DNA of 64,000 nucleotides, from NCBI GenBank assembly GCA_034440235.1, contig JAWXBR010000062.1, positions 43,601 through 107,600 on the forward strand, written 5' to 3'. Both the position numbers and the translations under genes were made by a program. Positions 24,369 to 33,873 of this stretch are shown piece by piece. Source of the stretch: JAWXBR01 sp034440235. GTDB lineage: Bacteria; Bacteroidota; Ignavibacteria; Kapaibacteriales; Kapaibacteriaceae. The notes under the pieces were generated by a model. That model had not been told where the DNA came from and searched no databases. It was given only the letters and a program-made list of their open reading frames with translations. Within the stretch, counting starts at the first letter, position 1. Each line of letters starts with the position of its first letter.

Positions 24369-26558
24369 TCAACGTTGTGCGGGAAAAATGTCTACGCGTC
24401 TACTAAGTGGATTTTCTGAGATGCCACTTGAGAGACCGAGCGTTTCAATGCCACGTCCGGTAGATTGCACGCGCGCCTTGTCGACTCCCAAGCGAACGAG
24501 TTCCTCAGAAATAGCATTTGCTCGTTTTGAGGAAAGCGTCAGGTTGAACGGACGTGTCCCGATTTCATCGGTGTATCCTACAACGTTGAATGCAATGTTT
24601 CGCACTTCGTATTTCGCAATCATCGAGTCAAGCGTTGCACGTTGTATCTCCGATACGTCAGACGATCCACGGTCGAAGTACACCGAAGCAAGTGCCTTTC
24701 GTGTGTCGAACATTCGAATCGTAAGCGTCAATGGTGTGATGCTATCGATTGTACGAATCCCAAGAACCTGCTCGTGTGTTACATACTTGCTTGAAGTTGT
24801 GCGAATCGAATATCGCGATAGCGCGGGCAATGCAATCGCTGCCAAGCCATCAATTACAGACGCGCGCATGGCTTGCAAACACTTCGCTGAAGAATCGGTG
24901 AACACCATTTCAGCAGCGGTAATTTTATCATTACTTACAGCATCGAGCACAATGGCTGTGAAGACTACGTATGGTTGCGGAGGAATCTGACTTGGCATCT
25001 TGACAGATACAATTGCCGGGCGCTCAGCCTCGAAGTCCCACGAAGTAATAAGAGCAGTGTCCGATGTGCCTACAATAGACAGCGAGGTTTCGTCTTCTGT
25101 CGTGTTGATGCATGGCCCAAGATTTACGGGCGTTGTCCAACGTGTCCACGTGTCGCCAAGACGTCTCGTCATGTAGAGATCGGACTTACCACGTCGATCG
25201 TCACGTCCGCTCGAAGCGAAATACAACGTCCGATTGTCTCTACCAAGCCATGGCGAACCTTCAAACGAGGTCGTGTTCACCTCGTTACCTAGAGATACAG
25301 GTGTTTCCCATGTGCCTTTACAATTTGATGCTGCATACAGATCGAGGTCGCCTCGCGAGTCAGGTCTGTTAAGTGCAATCACAACAGTTGCACGATCTTC
25401 CGAAAGATGACCATAATAATTTTTACCAAGTCCCTTATCACCCGGCAGTATGATAGGCTCGAGTCGCGTGAAGAGTCCCGTGTCGGCATCTCGTGACATA
25501 ATTGCAAAACATCGCAGCGTATCACGTCCCTCAACCCTGTACTTTCCTACAACCAACGCATGTCTGCCATCCAGCGTAAAGTTGAACAACGCATCGGGTC
25601 TTCGAAATGTGGTAAGGGGCTCCTGAACGGGGCTCGACCACTTACCCGAAGGCATGCGACGTGAAATCCAAATGTCATCCGCATCCTGACCCCCTTCAGA
25701 ATTATCAGGATGCAGTTTGCGATCGATATAGAGTATGGTGCCATCCGATGAGACAACTGGCAGTGTTGTCGGCTGGTATCGATTGATCGCGGCAGATAGT
25801 GTGCGTCGTTCACATGTAGATGTCAGTTGGGCACTCGAGGGCGTAACGTTTGGTTGTGCATTTGAGGGTGTAACCATTAAATAATGACCAACAAGAACAA
25901 GACTAAAGACGACAAGCGCAACGCTAATGTGCGAACGCAGTAGGTCGTCGACTACCGAACGAATAACGTCCCAGTTAAAACCGCGGTATTGCATGAACCG
26001 AACCAGCTTTTGTTTCCGCTCTTCGTCTGACGTTGCTCTAATTACGCGGAGTTTTTTGTCAGCAACACGACGTGCAACCTCCAGGCTTACTTCGTCGGAG
26101 TACTCGGTGTTAAGGATGCTTTCGATCATCTCTTTTGCGATGCCCTTTCGCAATAGCGCGGCCTTCGCAGCGCTGCGTGAGAGTGGCTTACGTTCTTTGG
26201 ACGCGGCCACAAACCGTTCGGCGTATCCTTGATCGTCGACAACGCGAAATTCGCGCAGCCATGTCATGAGTGGTTCGATTTCCTCTGGTACACATCCGAT
26301 CTTTTCGAGATGGTCGAGGATCTGACGTTCCGTACGCGGTTTGTAGGTAGCAAACCGATACGCTTTTTGTTTGAAGACCATACGGCGGTCTTCAAGACGC
26401 AGTTGTCGCTCCATCTCCACAGACAGTTCGAGCCCCTTTCGGAGCCCCATAGCCAGCGCTATGTCGATTGGACACGCAGCCAGAAAGGCATCGTCGACGA
26501 AGATGGAGCAACGCGCTGCATTTTTTACGTTCCGACGTATGGAGGTGATAACCGGCAT
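24369..26558 (-). CDS. RecX-transmembrane-PD40-OmpA fusion protein
   Basis: One uninterrupted frame of 729 residues. Residues 1 to about 209 are a full RecX (KQKAYRFATYKPRTERQILDHL, VDDQGYAERFV, KPLSRSAAKAALLRKGI, then LVRFMQYRGFNWDVIRSVVDDLL), the RecA modulator. Residues about 210-235 are a membrane/signal segment (SVALVVFSLVLVGHYLMV). Residues 250-530 contain WD40-like PD40 repeats (DGTILYIDR, DNRTLYFASSGRDD). Residues about 610-729 are an OmpA C-terminal peptidoglycan-binding domain (VVGYTDEIGTRPFNLTLSSKRA). It begins 19 nt after recA ends, the normal place for recX. No ATG, GTG or TTG in frame precedes the signal segment, so the OmpA part has no start of its own. Topology would put RecX in the cytoplasm and OmpA in the periplasm. 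An assembly error that removed a stop is the alternative. Confidence 0.85.
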   Translation of the reverse strand: MPVITSIRRNVKNAARCSIFVDDAFLAACPIDIALAMGLRKGLELSVEMERQLRLEDRRMVFKQKAYRFATYKPRTERQILDHLEKIGCVPEEIEPLMTWLREFRVVDDQGYAERFVAASKERKPLSRSAAKAALLRKGIAKEMIESILNTEYSDEVSLEVARRVADKKLRVIRATSDEERKQKLVRFMQYRGFNWDVIRSVVDDLLRSHISVALVVFSLVLVGHYLMVTPSNAQPNVTPSSAQLTSTCERRTLSAAINRYQPTTLPVVSSDGTILYIDRKLHPDNSEGGQDADDIWISRRMPSGKWSSPVQEPLTTFRRPDALFNFTLDGRHALVVGKYRVEGRDTLRCFAIMSRDADTGLFTRLEPIILPGDKGLGKNYYGHLSEDRATVVIALNRPDSRGDLDLYAASNCKGTWETPVSLGNEVNTTSFEGSPWLGRDNRTLYFASSGRDDRRGKSDLYMTRRLGDTWTRWTTPVNLGPCINTTEDETSLSIVGTSDTALITSWDFEAERPAIVSVKMPSQIPPQPYVVFTAIVLDAVSNDKITAAEMVFTDSSAKCLQAMRASVIDGLAAIALPALSRYSIRTTSSKYVTHEQVLGIRTIDSITPLTLTIRMFDTRKALASVYFDRGSSDVSEIQRATLDSMIAKYEVRNIAFNVVGYTDEIGTRPFNLTLSSKRANAISEELVRLGVDKARVQSTGRGIETLGLSSGISENPLSRRVDIFPAQR
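25821..25874. repeat. 27-nt tandem duplication after the signal segment of the RecX-OmpA protein
   Basis: Two adjacent 27-nt units (25821-25847, 25848-25874) encode VTPSNAQPN and VTPSSAQLT on the minus strand, immediately after the membrane segment, duplicating a possible signal-peptidase site. Confidence 0.65.
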
Positions 26559-26577
26559 ACTCTCGGTACGGACATCG

Positions 26578-27666
26578 TTAATTTTTCTTGCTCGTGCCGT
26601 TTGTTGCGGCCTTCGCAGTTGGCATTTTCAGTGCACGCTTAACATCGTCTTCAAGGTCGGCAAATACGGCTGGTGTATCAGTGAGCATCTTACGCATGCC
26701 GTCACGTCCCTGGACGCGTTCTTCCTTGTACGTGAACCACGAGCCTGATTTTGTAATCAAACCGTTCTCAACAGCAACGTCGATGATGTCGCCGACCTTC
26801 GATATACCTTCGTTGTAAAGGATGTCGAATTCTACTTCCTTGAATGGGGGAGCAACCTTGTTCTTTACAATCTTGGCGCGAACACGATTACCGATAATTT
26901 CCTGTCCGTCTTTAATAACATCCTTACGACGCACATCGATTCGTACCGAAGCATAATACTTCAATGCATTACCACCGGTTGTCGTTTCTGGATTGCCATA
27001 GACAACGCCAATCTTATTGCGCAGTTGATTCGTAAAGATGACGGTTGTGTTTGAACGTCCGATTGCGGAGTTGAGTTTGCGCATTGCCTGACTCATCAAG
27101 CGTGCTTGCGAGCCCATCTGAGCGTCGCCCATGTCGCCTTCGATTTCTACGCGAGGCGTGAGAGCGGCAACTGAGTCGATAACCACAACATCAATTGCAC
27201 CTGAACGCACGAGTGTTTCAACAATCTCGAGTGCCTGTTCGCCAAACTCTGGTTGCGACAACAACAGATTGTTAAGATCGACACCTAGTCGCTGTGCATA
27301 GTTGATGTCGAGTGCATGTTCTGTATCAACAAATGCCGCTAATCCGCCAGCTTTTTGTGCTTCGGCAATAACTTGGAGACACACCGTTGTTTTACCTGAC
27401 GATTCAGGTCCGTAGATCTCTACGATTCTTCCGCGTGGCACGCCGCCGATTCCTATCGCGGCGTCGAGAGAAAGGCAACCTGTTGAGATAGCATCAATTG
27501 CTTGTGCACTTTCATCAGTAAGGCGCATAATCGATCCCTTACCAAATGCCTTTTCAATTTGGTCGATAGCGGCTTGAGCAGCCTTGATTTTTGCATCAGC
27601 GAATTTCGTTTCGACCTTTGTTTCGGTCTTCGCTTCTGCCTTCGAGTTCTTCGTGTCAGCACTCAT
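26578..27666 (-). CDS. recA: Recombinase A
   Basis: A 362-residue RecA with Walker A GPESSGKTT, the Walker B strand VDVVVIDSVAAL, the DNA-binding loop region GDAQMGSQARLMSQAMRKL, TTGGNALKYYASVRIDVRR and a Lys/Ala-rich tail. An unusual charged N-terminal run (AEAKTETKVETKFADAK) made of short repeats precedes the family start QAAIDQIEKAFGKGSIMRL. ATG 27666 is chosen; a longer frame to 27840 adds 58 residues unlike RecA. It is first in an operon with the recX-ompA fusion. No classical LexA box was seen upstream. Confidence 0.97.
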   Translation of the reverse strand: MSADTKNSKAEAKTETKVETKFADAKIKAAQAAIDQIEKAFGKGSIMRLTDESAQAIDAISTGCLSLDAAIGIGGVPRGRIVEIYGPESSGKTTVCLQVIAEAQKAGGLAAFVDTEHALDINYAQRLGVDLNNLLLSQPEFGEQALEIVETLVRSGAIDVVVIDSVAALTPRVEIEGDMGDAQMGSQARLMSQAMRKLNSAIGRSNTTVIFTNQLRNKIGVVYGNPETTTGGNALKYYASVRIDVRRKDVIKDGQEIIGNRVRAKIVKNKVAPPFKEVEFDILYNEGISKVGDIIDVAVENGLITKSGSWFTYKEERVQGRDGMRKMLTDTPAVFADLEDDVKRALKMPTAKAATNGTSKKN

Positions 27667-27849
27667 TATCGTGACTTTATTAGAATGAAAAATTTGCCTT
27701 ATAGGGGGGACGTGACCAGAGGGAGGTCGACTGTGACACCAAAAATACCCAGAGGCTAGCGGGGCGTTAGGGAGAGTTATCAACAAGGACCATTTTTTAG
27801 TCGAGCTGCCACTCGTCACGCTCTTCAGACCGTCCGCCACTTACAACAA

Positions 27850-29580
27850 ATGACATCCATGCCCGCACTACGGCTGTGCCTTGTGGTGATTCTGGGGTAT
27901 GTGGCTGTGGTTCACTCGACACCCATACTTATCCCTTTGGCACCGTTTATCTGGTGCGGACTCCTTGTCCTCGCATGCATACAGGCCGTACGTGGCAAAT
28001 GGTCAAGCGTCCGCACCTGTGCCTGCGCAGCCCTTGTCTTCATGCTCGCTTCACGTGTGACATCAGAATACGTCCCCAGCACACTACACACATACGATAC
28101 AGACCAACCAGCACGCATCGAAGGAACTGTCGATCGTGTTATGACGGTGCGCACCAAGATGGCACGCCTGTTAGTTGACGGCGAAGTTGACTGTCAACGT
28201 CTACCTGCGGTGCGCACCCGAGTGTTATTGACGGTGTTCTGTGATAGAACTTCAGTAATTCCAGAAAGCGGAGCTCGCATCGTGATGTTTGCGCGAGTAC
28301 GACGTCCGGACCCCGCAACGCTTCCCAACGAATTCAACGAGCAGGCGATGTGCAAGAGCCTGCATGTTTCGTTTGTCGGAACTGCTGCCATACGCGACGT
28401 AGACATTCGTGGAAGGCCATCGTTAACACGCAGGTTCGTCGAAAACACACAGTCAGCAGTCAGCTCGGCGCTCCACGCACATTGCGATTCAGCTGTAGCA
28501 GCGGTGCTCAGTGCTGTAATCATTGGTGATGACTCCGGTCTGCAGCGAGACGCACGACAAGCGTATGCTAGGAGCGGAACGGCGCACATGTTTTCTGTAA
28601 GTGGTTCGCATGTATCGGTACTGCTCGCACTTGGCCTAGCAATTACCGTCGGCATTCGCAACAGGTGGTTACGTGCGATTCTCCTAATCACCCTCATCAT
28701 AACCTATGTTATCGTCAGCGGCGGATCATCTCCAGCCTGGCGCGCTGCTGTCATGGGGCTGCTGGCGCTATGGGGCCGCAATACTGAGCGCGACGTCATC
28801 GGACTAAATGTGCTTGCTGTTGCAGTGTTGTGTATGATTATCCTCGATCCGTTACTGCCATGGTCTGCCGGTTTTCAACTAAGTGTTACTGCGACAATTG
28901 CCATTCTCGCTCTCGCTCCTCGTTGGAATTGTTTACTAAAGCAGTGTACAATGCGTGACAGCGCGGCAAAACAGTTCCTAAGAGTCAGCTGCGCCGTCTC
29001 TTTAGCTGCAACGGCCGGTACCTCACTTCCTTCCGCACTCATTTTCGATCAGGTGCCTGTGTGGTCAGTCCTTGCAAACCTCTTTGTAGTTCCAATCCTA
29101 AGCATCGCCATGGTGGCAGGCTGGGGTTTGGTACTGGTGCACCACGCTGCCCCCTGGCTTGCCCCCTCCCTTGCATGGGTGTGTTCTCTGCTTGTGTATA
29201 TGGCCGATGGTATCGCCACGATGTTTGCGAGCTGGCAGCCAGAGATGGCGTCAGCTGGACGCACCGTTTGCCTTTCAGTGTTAACGATGGGTATCTGCAT
29301 CTGGCCGCTTATCGCAGACTCGTGGCGGGGGATTCTTGCGCGGCAAGCAGTGTGTGTAGCATTCATTGTCGCCGTTGTATTTGTGCCATCGCCTCCATGC
29401 AGTCGTGTTCAACAATTTCAGCGGCGATCGGGGTATGTCGTTTTGATGTACAAACTCGACCAGACCGTTGTGTTAACTGCCTTGCGCAAATCCGATAGGG
29501 GAGTAGAGCAATTTGTCAGGGGGCGAAAAGGCAAGGTCGATGTTGTTGCCTTGCCGCGAAGTACATTGCACCATGATTGA
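27850..29580 (+). CDS. comEC: ComEC/Rec2-type DNA uptake channel protein
   Basis: A 576-residue polytopic membrane protein. An N-terminal OB-like DUF4131 region (IEGTVDRVMTVRTKMARLLV) is followed by the Competence domain with HMFSVSGSHVSVLLALG and SGGSSPAWRAAVMGLLALWG and about ten helices. The C-terminal metallo-beta-lactamase domain of Bacillus ComEC is absent, which is common in related phyla. It would pass single-stranded DNA through the inner membrane during transformation. Its presence matters for the over-represented AAGGGGCT octamer, a candidate uptake sequence. Divergent from recA by 183 nt; overlaps pgeF by 8 nt. Confidence 0.88.
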   Translation: MTSMPALRLCLVVILGYVAVVHSTPILIPLAPFIWCGLLVLACIQAVRGKWSSVRTCACAALVFMLASRVTSEYVPSTLHTYDTDQPARIEGTVDRVMTVRTKMARLLVDGEVDCQRLPAVRTRVLLTVFCDRTSVIPESGARIVMFARVRRPDPATLPNEFNEQAMCKSLHVSFVGTAAIRDVDIRGRPSLTRRFVENTQSAVSSALHAHCDSAVAAVLSAVIIGDDSGLQRDARQAYARSGTAHMFSVSGSHVSVLLALGLAITVGIRNRWLRAILLITLIITYVIVSGGSSPAWRAAVMGLLALWGRNTERDVIGLNVLAVAVLCMIILDPLLPWSAGFQLSVTATIAILALAPRWNCLLKQCTMRDSAAKQFLRVSCAVSLAATAGTSLPSALIFDQVPVWSVLANLFVVPILSIAMVAGWGLVLVHHAAPWLAPSLAWVCSLLVYMADGIATMFASWQPEMASAGRTVCLSVLTMGICIWPLIADSWRGILARQAVCVAFIVAVVFVPSPPCSRVQQFQRRSGYVVLMYKLDQTVVLTALRKSDRGVEQFVRGRKGKVDVVALPRSTLHHD

Positions 29581-30271
29581 CTGGATTCCCGCCATCATCG
29601 ATGAACAACTTGTATGTGGTGTTACGACACGCATGCTCTCGGATGATAAGGTTGCTCTCGCAATAGCCATTGCACGAGAACCACAATTGATTGTTGGATT
29701 GAAGCAAGTGCATGGGAACGTCATCCACACGATTGATGATGAATGGCATGCAGATGCTGAGGTGTTAATCGGGGACGGACTAATTACGCGTCGGCGTGAT
29801 GTGGTGCTTTCAGTGCGAATTGCAGATTGTGCTGGCGTGCTCTTATGGGATTCTAAAACTGGTACTATTGCCTCAGTACATAGTGGGTGGAGAGGCACAA
29901 AGGAAGACATCGTAGGTAGTTGCATAGAACGGATGATAAACGAGTTTAACGTCAATCCTTCGTCCATCCGTGCCTACATTTCACCATGTGCATCGGGTGA
30001 GCGGTACGAAGTACGAGAAGACGTTGCTCAGTTTTTCCCTGAGGACATCGTTCGGTCTCCGAATTCGAACGATGTGTGGTTGTTTGACAATCGTTCTGCT
30101 ATACGCACGCAGCTAATAAAGGCGGGAGTCGAACAGACACATATATGTGTTGATCCTGCTTGTACGATGGCTGACGACCGATTTCACTCGTATCGGAGGG
30201 ATGGGGCTGCAGCGCTCCGATGTGTGGCTTTCATAGGATTGCGTAGTTTTGAAAACCTAGTACCACAATAG
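29573..30271 (+). CDS. pgeF: Peptidoglycan editing factor PgeF (laccase-domain, YfiH family)
   Basis: A 232-residue protein with the zinc-site signature of the Cu-oxidase_4 family: LKQVHGNVI, VRIADCAGVLLW, VHSGWRGT and ISPCASGERYEV. Family members remove wrongly incorporated L-Ser from peptidoglycan precursors and have purine nucleoside phosphorylase/laccase-like activities. ATG 29573 lies inside the end of comEC, so translation is probably coupled. Confidence 0.9.
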   Translation: MIDWIPAIIDEQLVCGVTTRMLSDDKVALAIAIAREPQLIVGLKQVHGNVIHTIDDEWHADAEVLIGDGLITRRRDVVLSVRIADCAGVLLWDSKTGTIASVHSGWRGTKEDIVGSCIERMINEFNVNPSSIRAYISPCASGERYEVREDVAQFFPEDIVRSPNSNDVWLFDNRSAIRTQLIKAGVEQTHICVDPACTMADDRFHSYRRDGAAALRCVAFIGLRSFENLVPQ

Positions 30272-30285
30272 AACGTCATCTAATT

Positions 30286-33200
30286 ATGATGTCGATGAAC
30301 AGCGCATATGTCGATGATCTTTATTTCGACTATCTGCGCGACCCGGACTCCGTCCCTGCCGAATGGCGCGAATTTTTCAAAGACTACCAGCCTGAGAATG
30401 GTGCACCTGCAAAGAGCAGCAATGGCAACGGTTCTTCTTTAAAAGCTCAACCAGCGCAAGCCGGACAATCGATGCGAAGCACACCGGCGGATCCTGCGGC
30501 AAAAGCAACGCGCATTCCGTATATGAGTGGCAACGACGAGCTCATACCGCTATCGTCTATTGCGGGCAAGATTGCGGAGAACATGGAGGCTTCGCTTCGT
30601 GTGCCAACGGCTACTTCGGTACGTGCAGTTCCAGTTAAAGCACTCGAAGAAAATCGACGCATCATTAACAACTTTCTGTCGAAACGACGGCTGCCTAAGC
30701 TGTCGTTCACGCACATCCTTGCGTGGGCTGTTATTCAGGCAACAGAGAAATTTCCACAAATGAACGACTCTTATGGTGTAAAAGACGGTGCACCAATGCG
30801 CGTACGTCGAGGTGGAATTAATCTAGGCTTGGCTATCGACACAACGCGAAAAGATGGTTCACGCATTCTACTCGTCCCGAGCATCAAGCAGACTCAGGAC
30901 ATGACGTTTGCAGAGTTTGCCTCGGCCTACAACAATATCGTTGCAAAGGCACGCACAAATAAGCTCGCTCCGGAAGACCTCTCAGGTGCGACCATCACAC
31001 TTACAAATCCAGGTGGCATTGGTACGGTGATGTCTGTACCACGACTTATGGATGGACAGGGGACAATCGTGGCTTCGGGTGCCATTGAATACCCGGCAGA
31101 ATTTCAAGCGATGATGCCCGATGTGCTCTCAACACTTGCGATTTCAAAAGTGGCGGCGATTACGTCCACCTACGATCACCGTGTGATTCAGGGAGCGGAA
31201 TCAGGAGAATTTTTACAGTTCATCCACCAGTTGCTCATCGGCGAACACAGGTTTTACGATCAGATCTATGCCTCATACGAACTGCCGTTTGAGCCCATTC
31301 GCTGGGTAATTGAAACGGGAAGCAATCCGTTCCTTCCTGCAGACACTCCTGAAGTGATTGACAAGGAAGGCCGAGTTGTTCAGCTCATTAACGCGTTCCG
31401 GGTACGAGGTCACCTTCTAGCAGACATTAATCCGCTTGGACTTGAGGCCTATTATTATCCCGAGCTAGATCCCGCACATTATGGATTTACAATCTGGGAT
31501 CTCGATCGTCAGTTCGATACAGGCGGGCTCGGTGGTGTCAACCGCTCAACGCTTCGCGACATTATCGACACGTTGCGAGATACGTATTGCGATCAGATCG
31601 GCATCGAATTCATGCACATTCAGGATCCGGTTAAAAAAGGTTGGATTCGCGACTTTGTAGAATCATCACATCTAAAAGCAGAATTAAGTGTCGAACGTAA
31701 GGTTGATACTTTTAGGAAGCTTACTCGCGGTGACTTATTGGAGAACTATCTGCATACTAAGTTCTTGGGCGCAAAGCGTTTCTCGCTTGAGGGCGGAGAA
31801 TCTGCTTTAATTATACTCGATGAAATACTTGAAAAATCAGCAGAAAAGTCACTTGAAGCAGTAGTTCTTGGCATGTCACATCGAGGTCGCCTCAATGTTC
31901 TGGTGAACATGATGGGCAAGCCGTTGATAAAGATTTTCAATGAATTCGAGGGACAGATTGATCCAGAATCGATTCAGGGTTCTGGTGATGTTAAGTATCA
32001 TCTTGGTGCAAAAGGTGTGTATAGTTCATCAATTGGCAATGAAGTACCAATTGTCCTAGCACCAAACCCAAGCCATCTCGAGGCGGTGAACCCTGTTGTT
32101 GAAGGTATTGCACGAGCACTTGACGATGAAATTCTGGACGAAAACCACACCCAAGTTTTACCGGTATTACTGCACGGAGATGCTGCCTTTGCTGGTCAGG
32201 GAGTAGTTCCTGAAACTCTAAATCTTGCTCGACTTCAAGGGTACTCGACTGGTGGCACAATACACATTGTTATCAACAACCAAATCGGCTTCACAACCTC
32301 GCCTGAGGACGCCCGCTCAACACATTATGCTACGGGCATGGCAATGATGTTGCAGGTACCAATCCTTCACGTTAATGGCGACGATCCAGAGGCGTGCCGA
32401 GCTGCAGGGATGTTTGCATTTGCGTACCGTGAGATTTTTAGAGACGATGTGGTTATTGACATGTACTGTTATCGTAAGTATGGCCACAATGAGCAGGACG
32501 ATCCAACGGCGACGCAGCCACTCCTGTACAAGCGAATACGAAACATGATTCCAGTCAGGAAGCTGTATGGATCGCGACTCGTAACAGAAAAAGTTGTGTC
32601 CGCTGAGGCACTACAGACCATACTAGAAGAAGAGCAGCAAAGGCTCGATACAGCTTATGACAATCGAGGTCCGAAGGTTGGTTCACATCTTCCGCCAAAA
32701 CTCGAATACAACATGCATCAGCCTGTTGAAACGCGGGTGGAGAAAACTGTTCTTGATGTGATTGTTGATGCGACGTGTAAGGTTAACGACGACTTTCACA
32801 TCCATGCAAAGGTCAAGGCAGAAACCGACAAGCGAAAAAGTCAGTACGAAGAGGGTAACGTGCAATGGGGTATGGCCGAGGCGCTGGCATTTGGCACGCT
32901 CTTAATGGAAGGACATACAGTACGTGTTTCCGGACAGGATACAGGACGTGGTACGTTCAATCACAGGCAAGCCATTCAACGAGATATTACAAACGACTCA
33001 AAACACATACCTCTCAACACACTTCCGAATGCGCGTAAACTGCACATCTACGACAGCCCACTATCGGAGTTTGCTGTGCTTGGTTTTGAGTATGGATATA
33101 GTACCGTTGCTAAGAACGGCATCACGGTATGGGAAGCGCAGTTTGGTGATTTCGCGAATGGTGCACAGATTATTATCGACCAGTTTGTGGCGAGTGCCGA

Positions 33201-33873
33201 AGAGAAGTGGGGACAACGCTCGAACATCACGATGTTACTCCCACATGGCTACGATGGACAAGGTCCAGAACACTCAAGTGCCCGACTAGAGCGATTCTTA
33301 CAACTGTGTGCACAAGACAACCTGGTTGTCTGCAACTTCACATCGCCTGCGAATTACTTTCATGCTCTTCGTCGGCAGGTGAAAGCAGAGTGGCGGAAGC
33401 CCCTTGTCATCATGACCCCTAAGGGATATCTGCGCATTTTTTCGTCAACGATCGAAGAGTTTACAACCATTGGTTATCGTGCGATCATCGACGATGACAT
33501 TCAGAATGTGCAAACCATCAAACGAGTCGTCATTACCAGTGGCAAGATTCACTATGAGCTGAAAAAGAAACGTGGCTCTACTGAAGATTCAGGTGTTGCA
33601 CTTGTCCGCTTGGAACAGGTCTATCCGTTCGACTCAGCAGCGATGCAGGCAATACTTGAACGGTATCCGAACGCCAGTGACGTGGTCTGGTGTCAGGAAG
33701 AACCGAAGAACATGGGAGCTTGGTTCTGCGTGCAGCCTTTTATTACAGAGGTGCTACGAGCTGATCAGAAACTACGTTATATAGGAAGAAATGCTGCGGC
33801 AAGTCCTGCCACAGGTTCTGGTAAGGTGCATGAATCGGAACAGGATGTTATACTCGAAGGCGCTATTCGGTAG
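30286..33873 (+). CDS. kgd: Multifunctional 2-oxoglutarate decarboxylase/dehydrogenase (E2 core-E1 fusion, Kgd/OdhA type)
   Basis: A 1195-residue fusion. The N-terminal 40 residues match the E1 tail-interaction motif (YVDDLYFDYLRDPDSVPAEWREFF). A linker follows, then an acyltransferase (E2) catalytic core at about 85-330 ending in DHRVIQGAESGEFL with its catalytic His. An E1 2-oxoglutarate decarboxylase module follows from about 350 with the ThDP-binding HGDAAFAGQG and NNQIGFTT and the C-terminal HGYDGQGPEHSSARLERFL. There is no lipoyl domain, so a separate lipoyl protein must be supplied, as in mycobacterial Kgd. It converts 2-oxoglutarate to succinyl-CoA or succinic semialdehyde in the TCA cycle; sucC lies at 50.5 kb. 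The stop overlaps the convergent gene by 11 nt. Confidence 0.93.
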   Translation: MMSMNSAYVDDLYFDYLRDPDSVPAEWREFFKDYQPENGAPAKSSNGNGSSLKAQPAQAGQSMRSTPADPAAKATRIPYMSGNDELIPLSSIAGKIAENMEASLRVPTATSVRAVPVKALEENRRIINNFLSKRRLPKLSFTHILAWAVIQATEKFPQMNDSYGVKDGAPMRVRRGGINLGLAIDTTRKDGSRILLVPSIKQTQDMTFAEFASAYNNIVAKARTNKLAPEDLSGATITLTNPGGIGTVMSVPRLMDGQGTIVASGAIEYPAEFQAMMPDVLSTLAISKVAAITSTYDHRVIQGAESGEFLQFIHQLLIGEHRFYDQIYASYELPFEPIRWVIETGSNPFLPADTPEVIDKEGRVVQLINAFRVRGHLLADINPLGLEAYYYPELDPAHYGFTIWDLDRQFDTGGLGGVNRSTLRDIIDTLRDTYCDQIGIEFMHIQDPVKKGWIRDFVESSHLKAELSVERKVDTFRKLTRGDLLENYLHTKFLGAKRFSLEGGESALIILDEILEKSAEKSLEAVVLGMSHRGRLNVLVNMMGKPLIKIFNEFEGQIDPESIQGSGDVKYHLGAKGVYSSSIGNEVPIVLAPNPSHLEAVNPVVEGIARALDDEILDENHTQVLPVLLHGDAAFAGQGVVPETLNLARLQGYSTGGTIHIVINNQIGFTTSPEDARSTHYATGMAMMLQVPILHVNGDDPEACRAAGMFAFAYREIFRDDVVIDMYCYRKYGHNEQDDPTATQPLLYKRIRNMIPVRKLYGSRLVTEKVVSAEALQTILEEEQQRLDTAYDNRGPKVGSHLPPKLEYNMHQPVETRVEKTVLDVIVDATCKVNDDFHIHAKVKAETDKRKSQYEEGNVQWGMAEALAFGTLLMEGHTVRVSGQDTGRGTFNHRQAIQRDITNDSKHIPLNTLPNARKLHIYDSPLSEFAVLGFEYGYSTVAKNGITVWEAQFGDFANGAQIIIDQFVASAEEKWGQRSNITMLLPHGYDGQGPEHSSARLERFLQLCAQDNLVVCNFTSPANYFHALRRQVKAEWRKPLVIMTPKGYLRIFSSTIEEFTTIGYRAIIDDDIQNVQTIKRVVITSGKIHYELKKKRGSTEDSGVALVRLEQVYPFDSAAMQAILERYPNASDVVWCQEEPKNMGAWFCVQPFITEVLRADQKLRYIGRNAAASPATGSGKVHESEQDVILEGAIR

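Noticed and set aside
27667..27840. Extended N-terminus of RecA
   Set aside because: The 58 extra residues are unlike RecA and cover the intergenic region shared with comEC; ATG 27666 fits the family.
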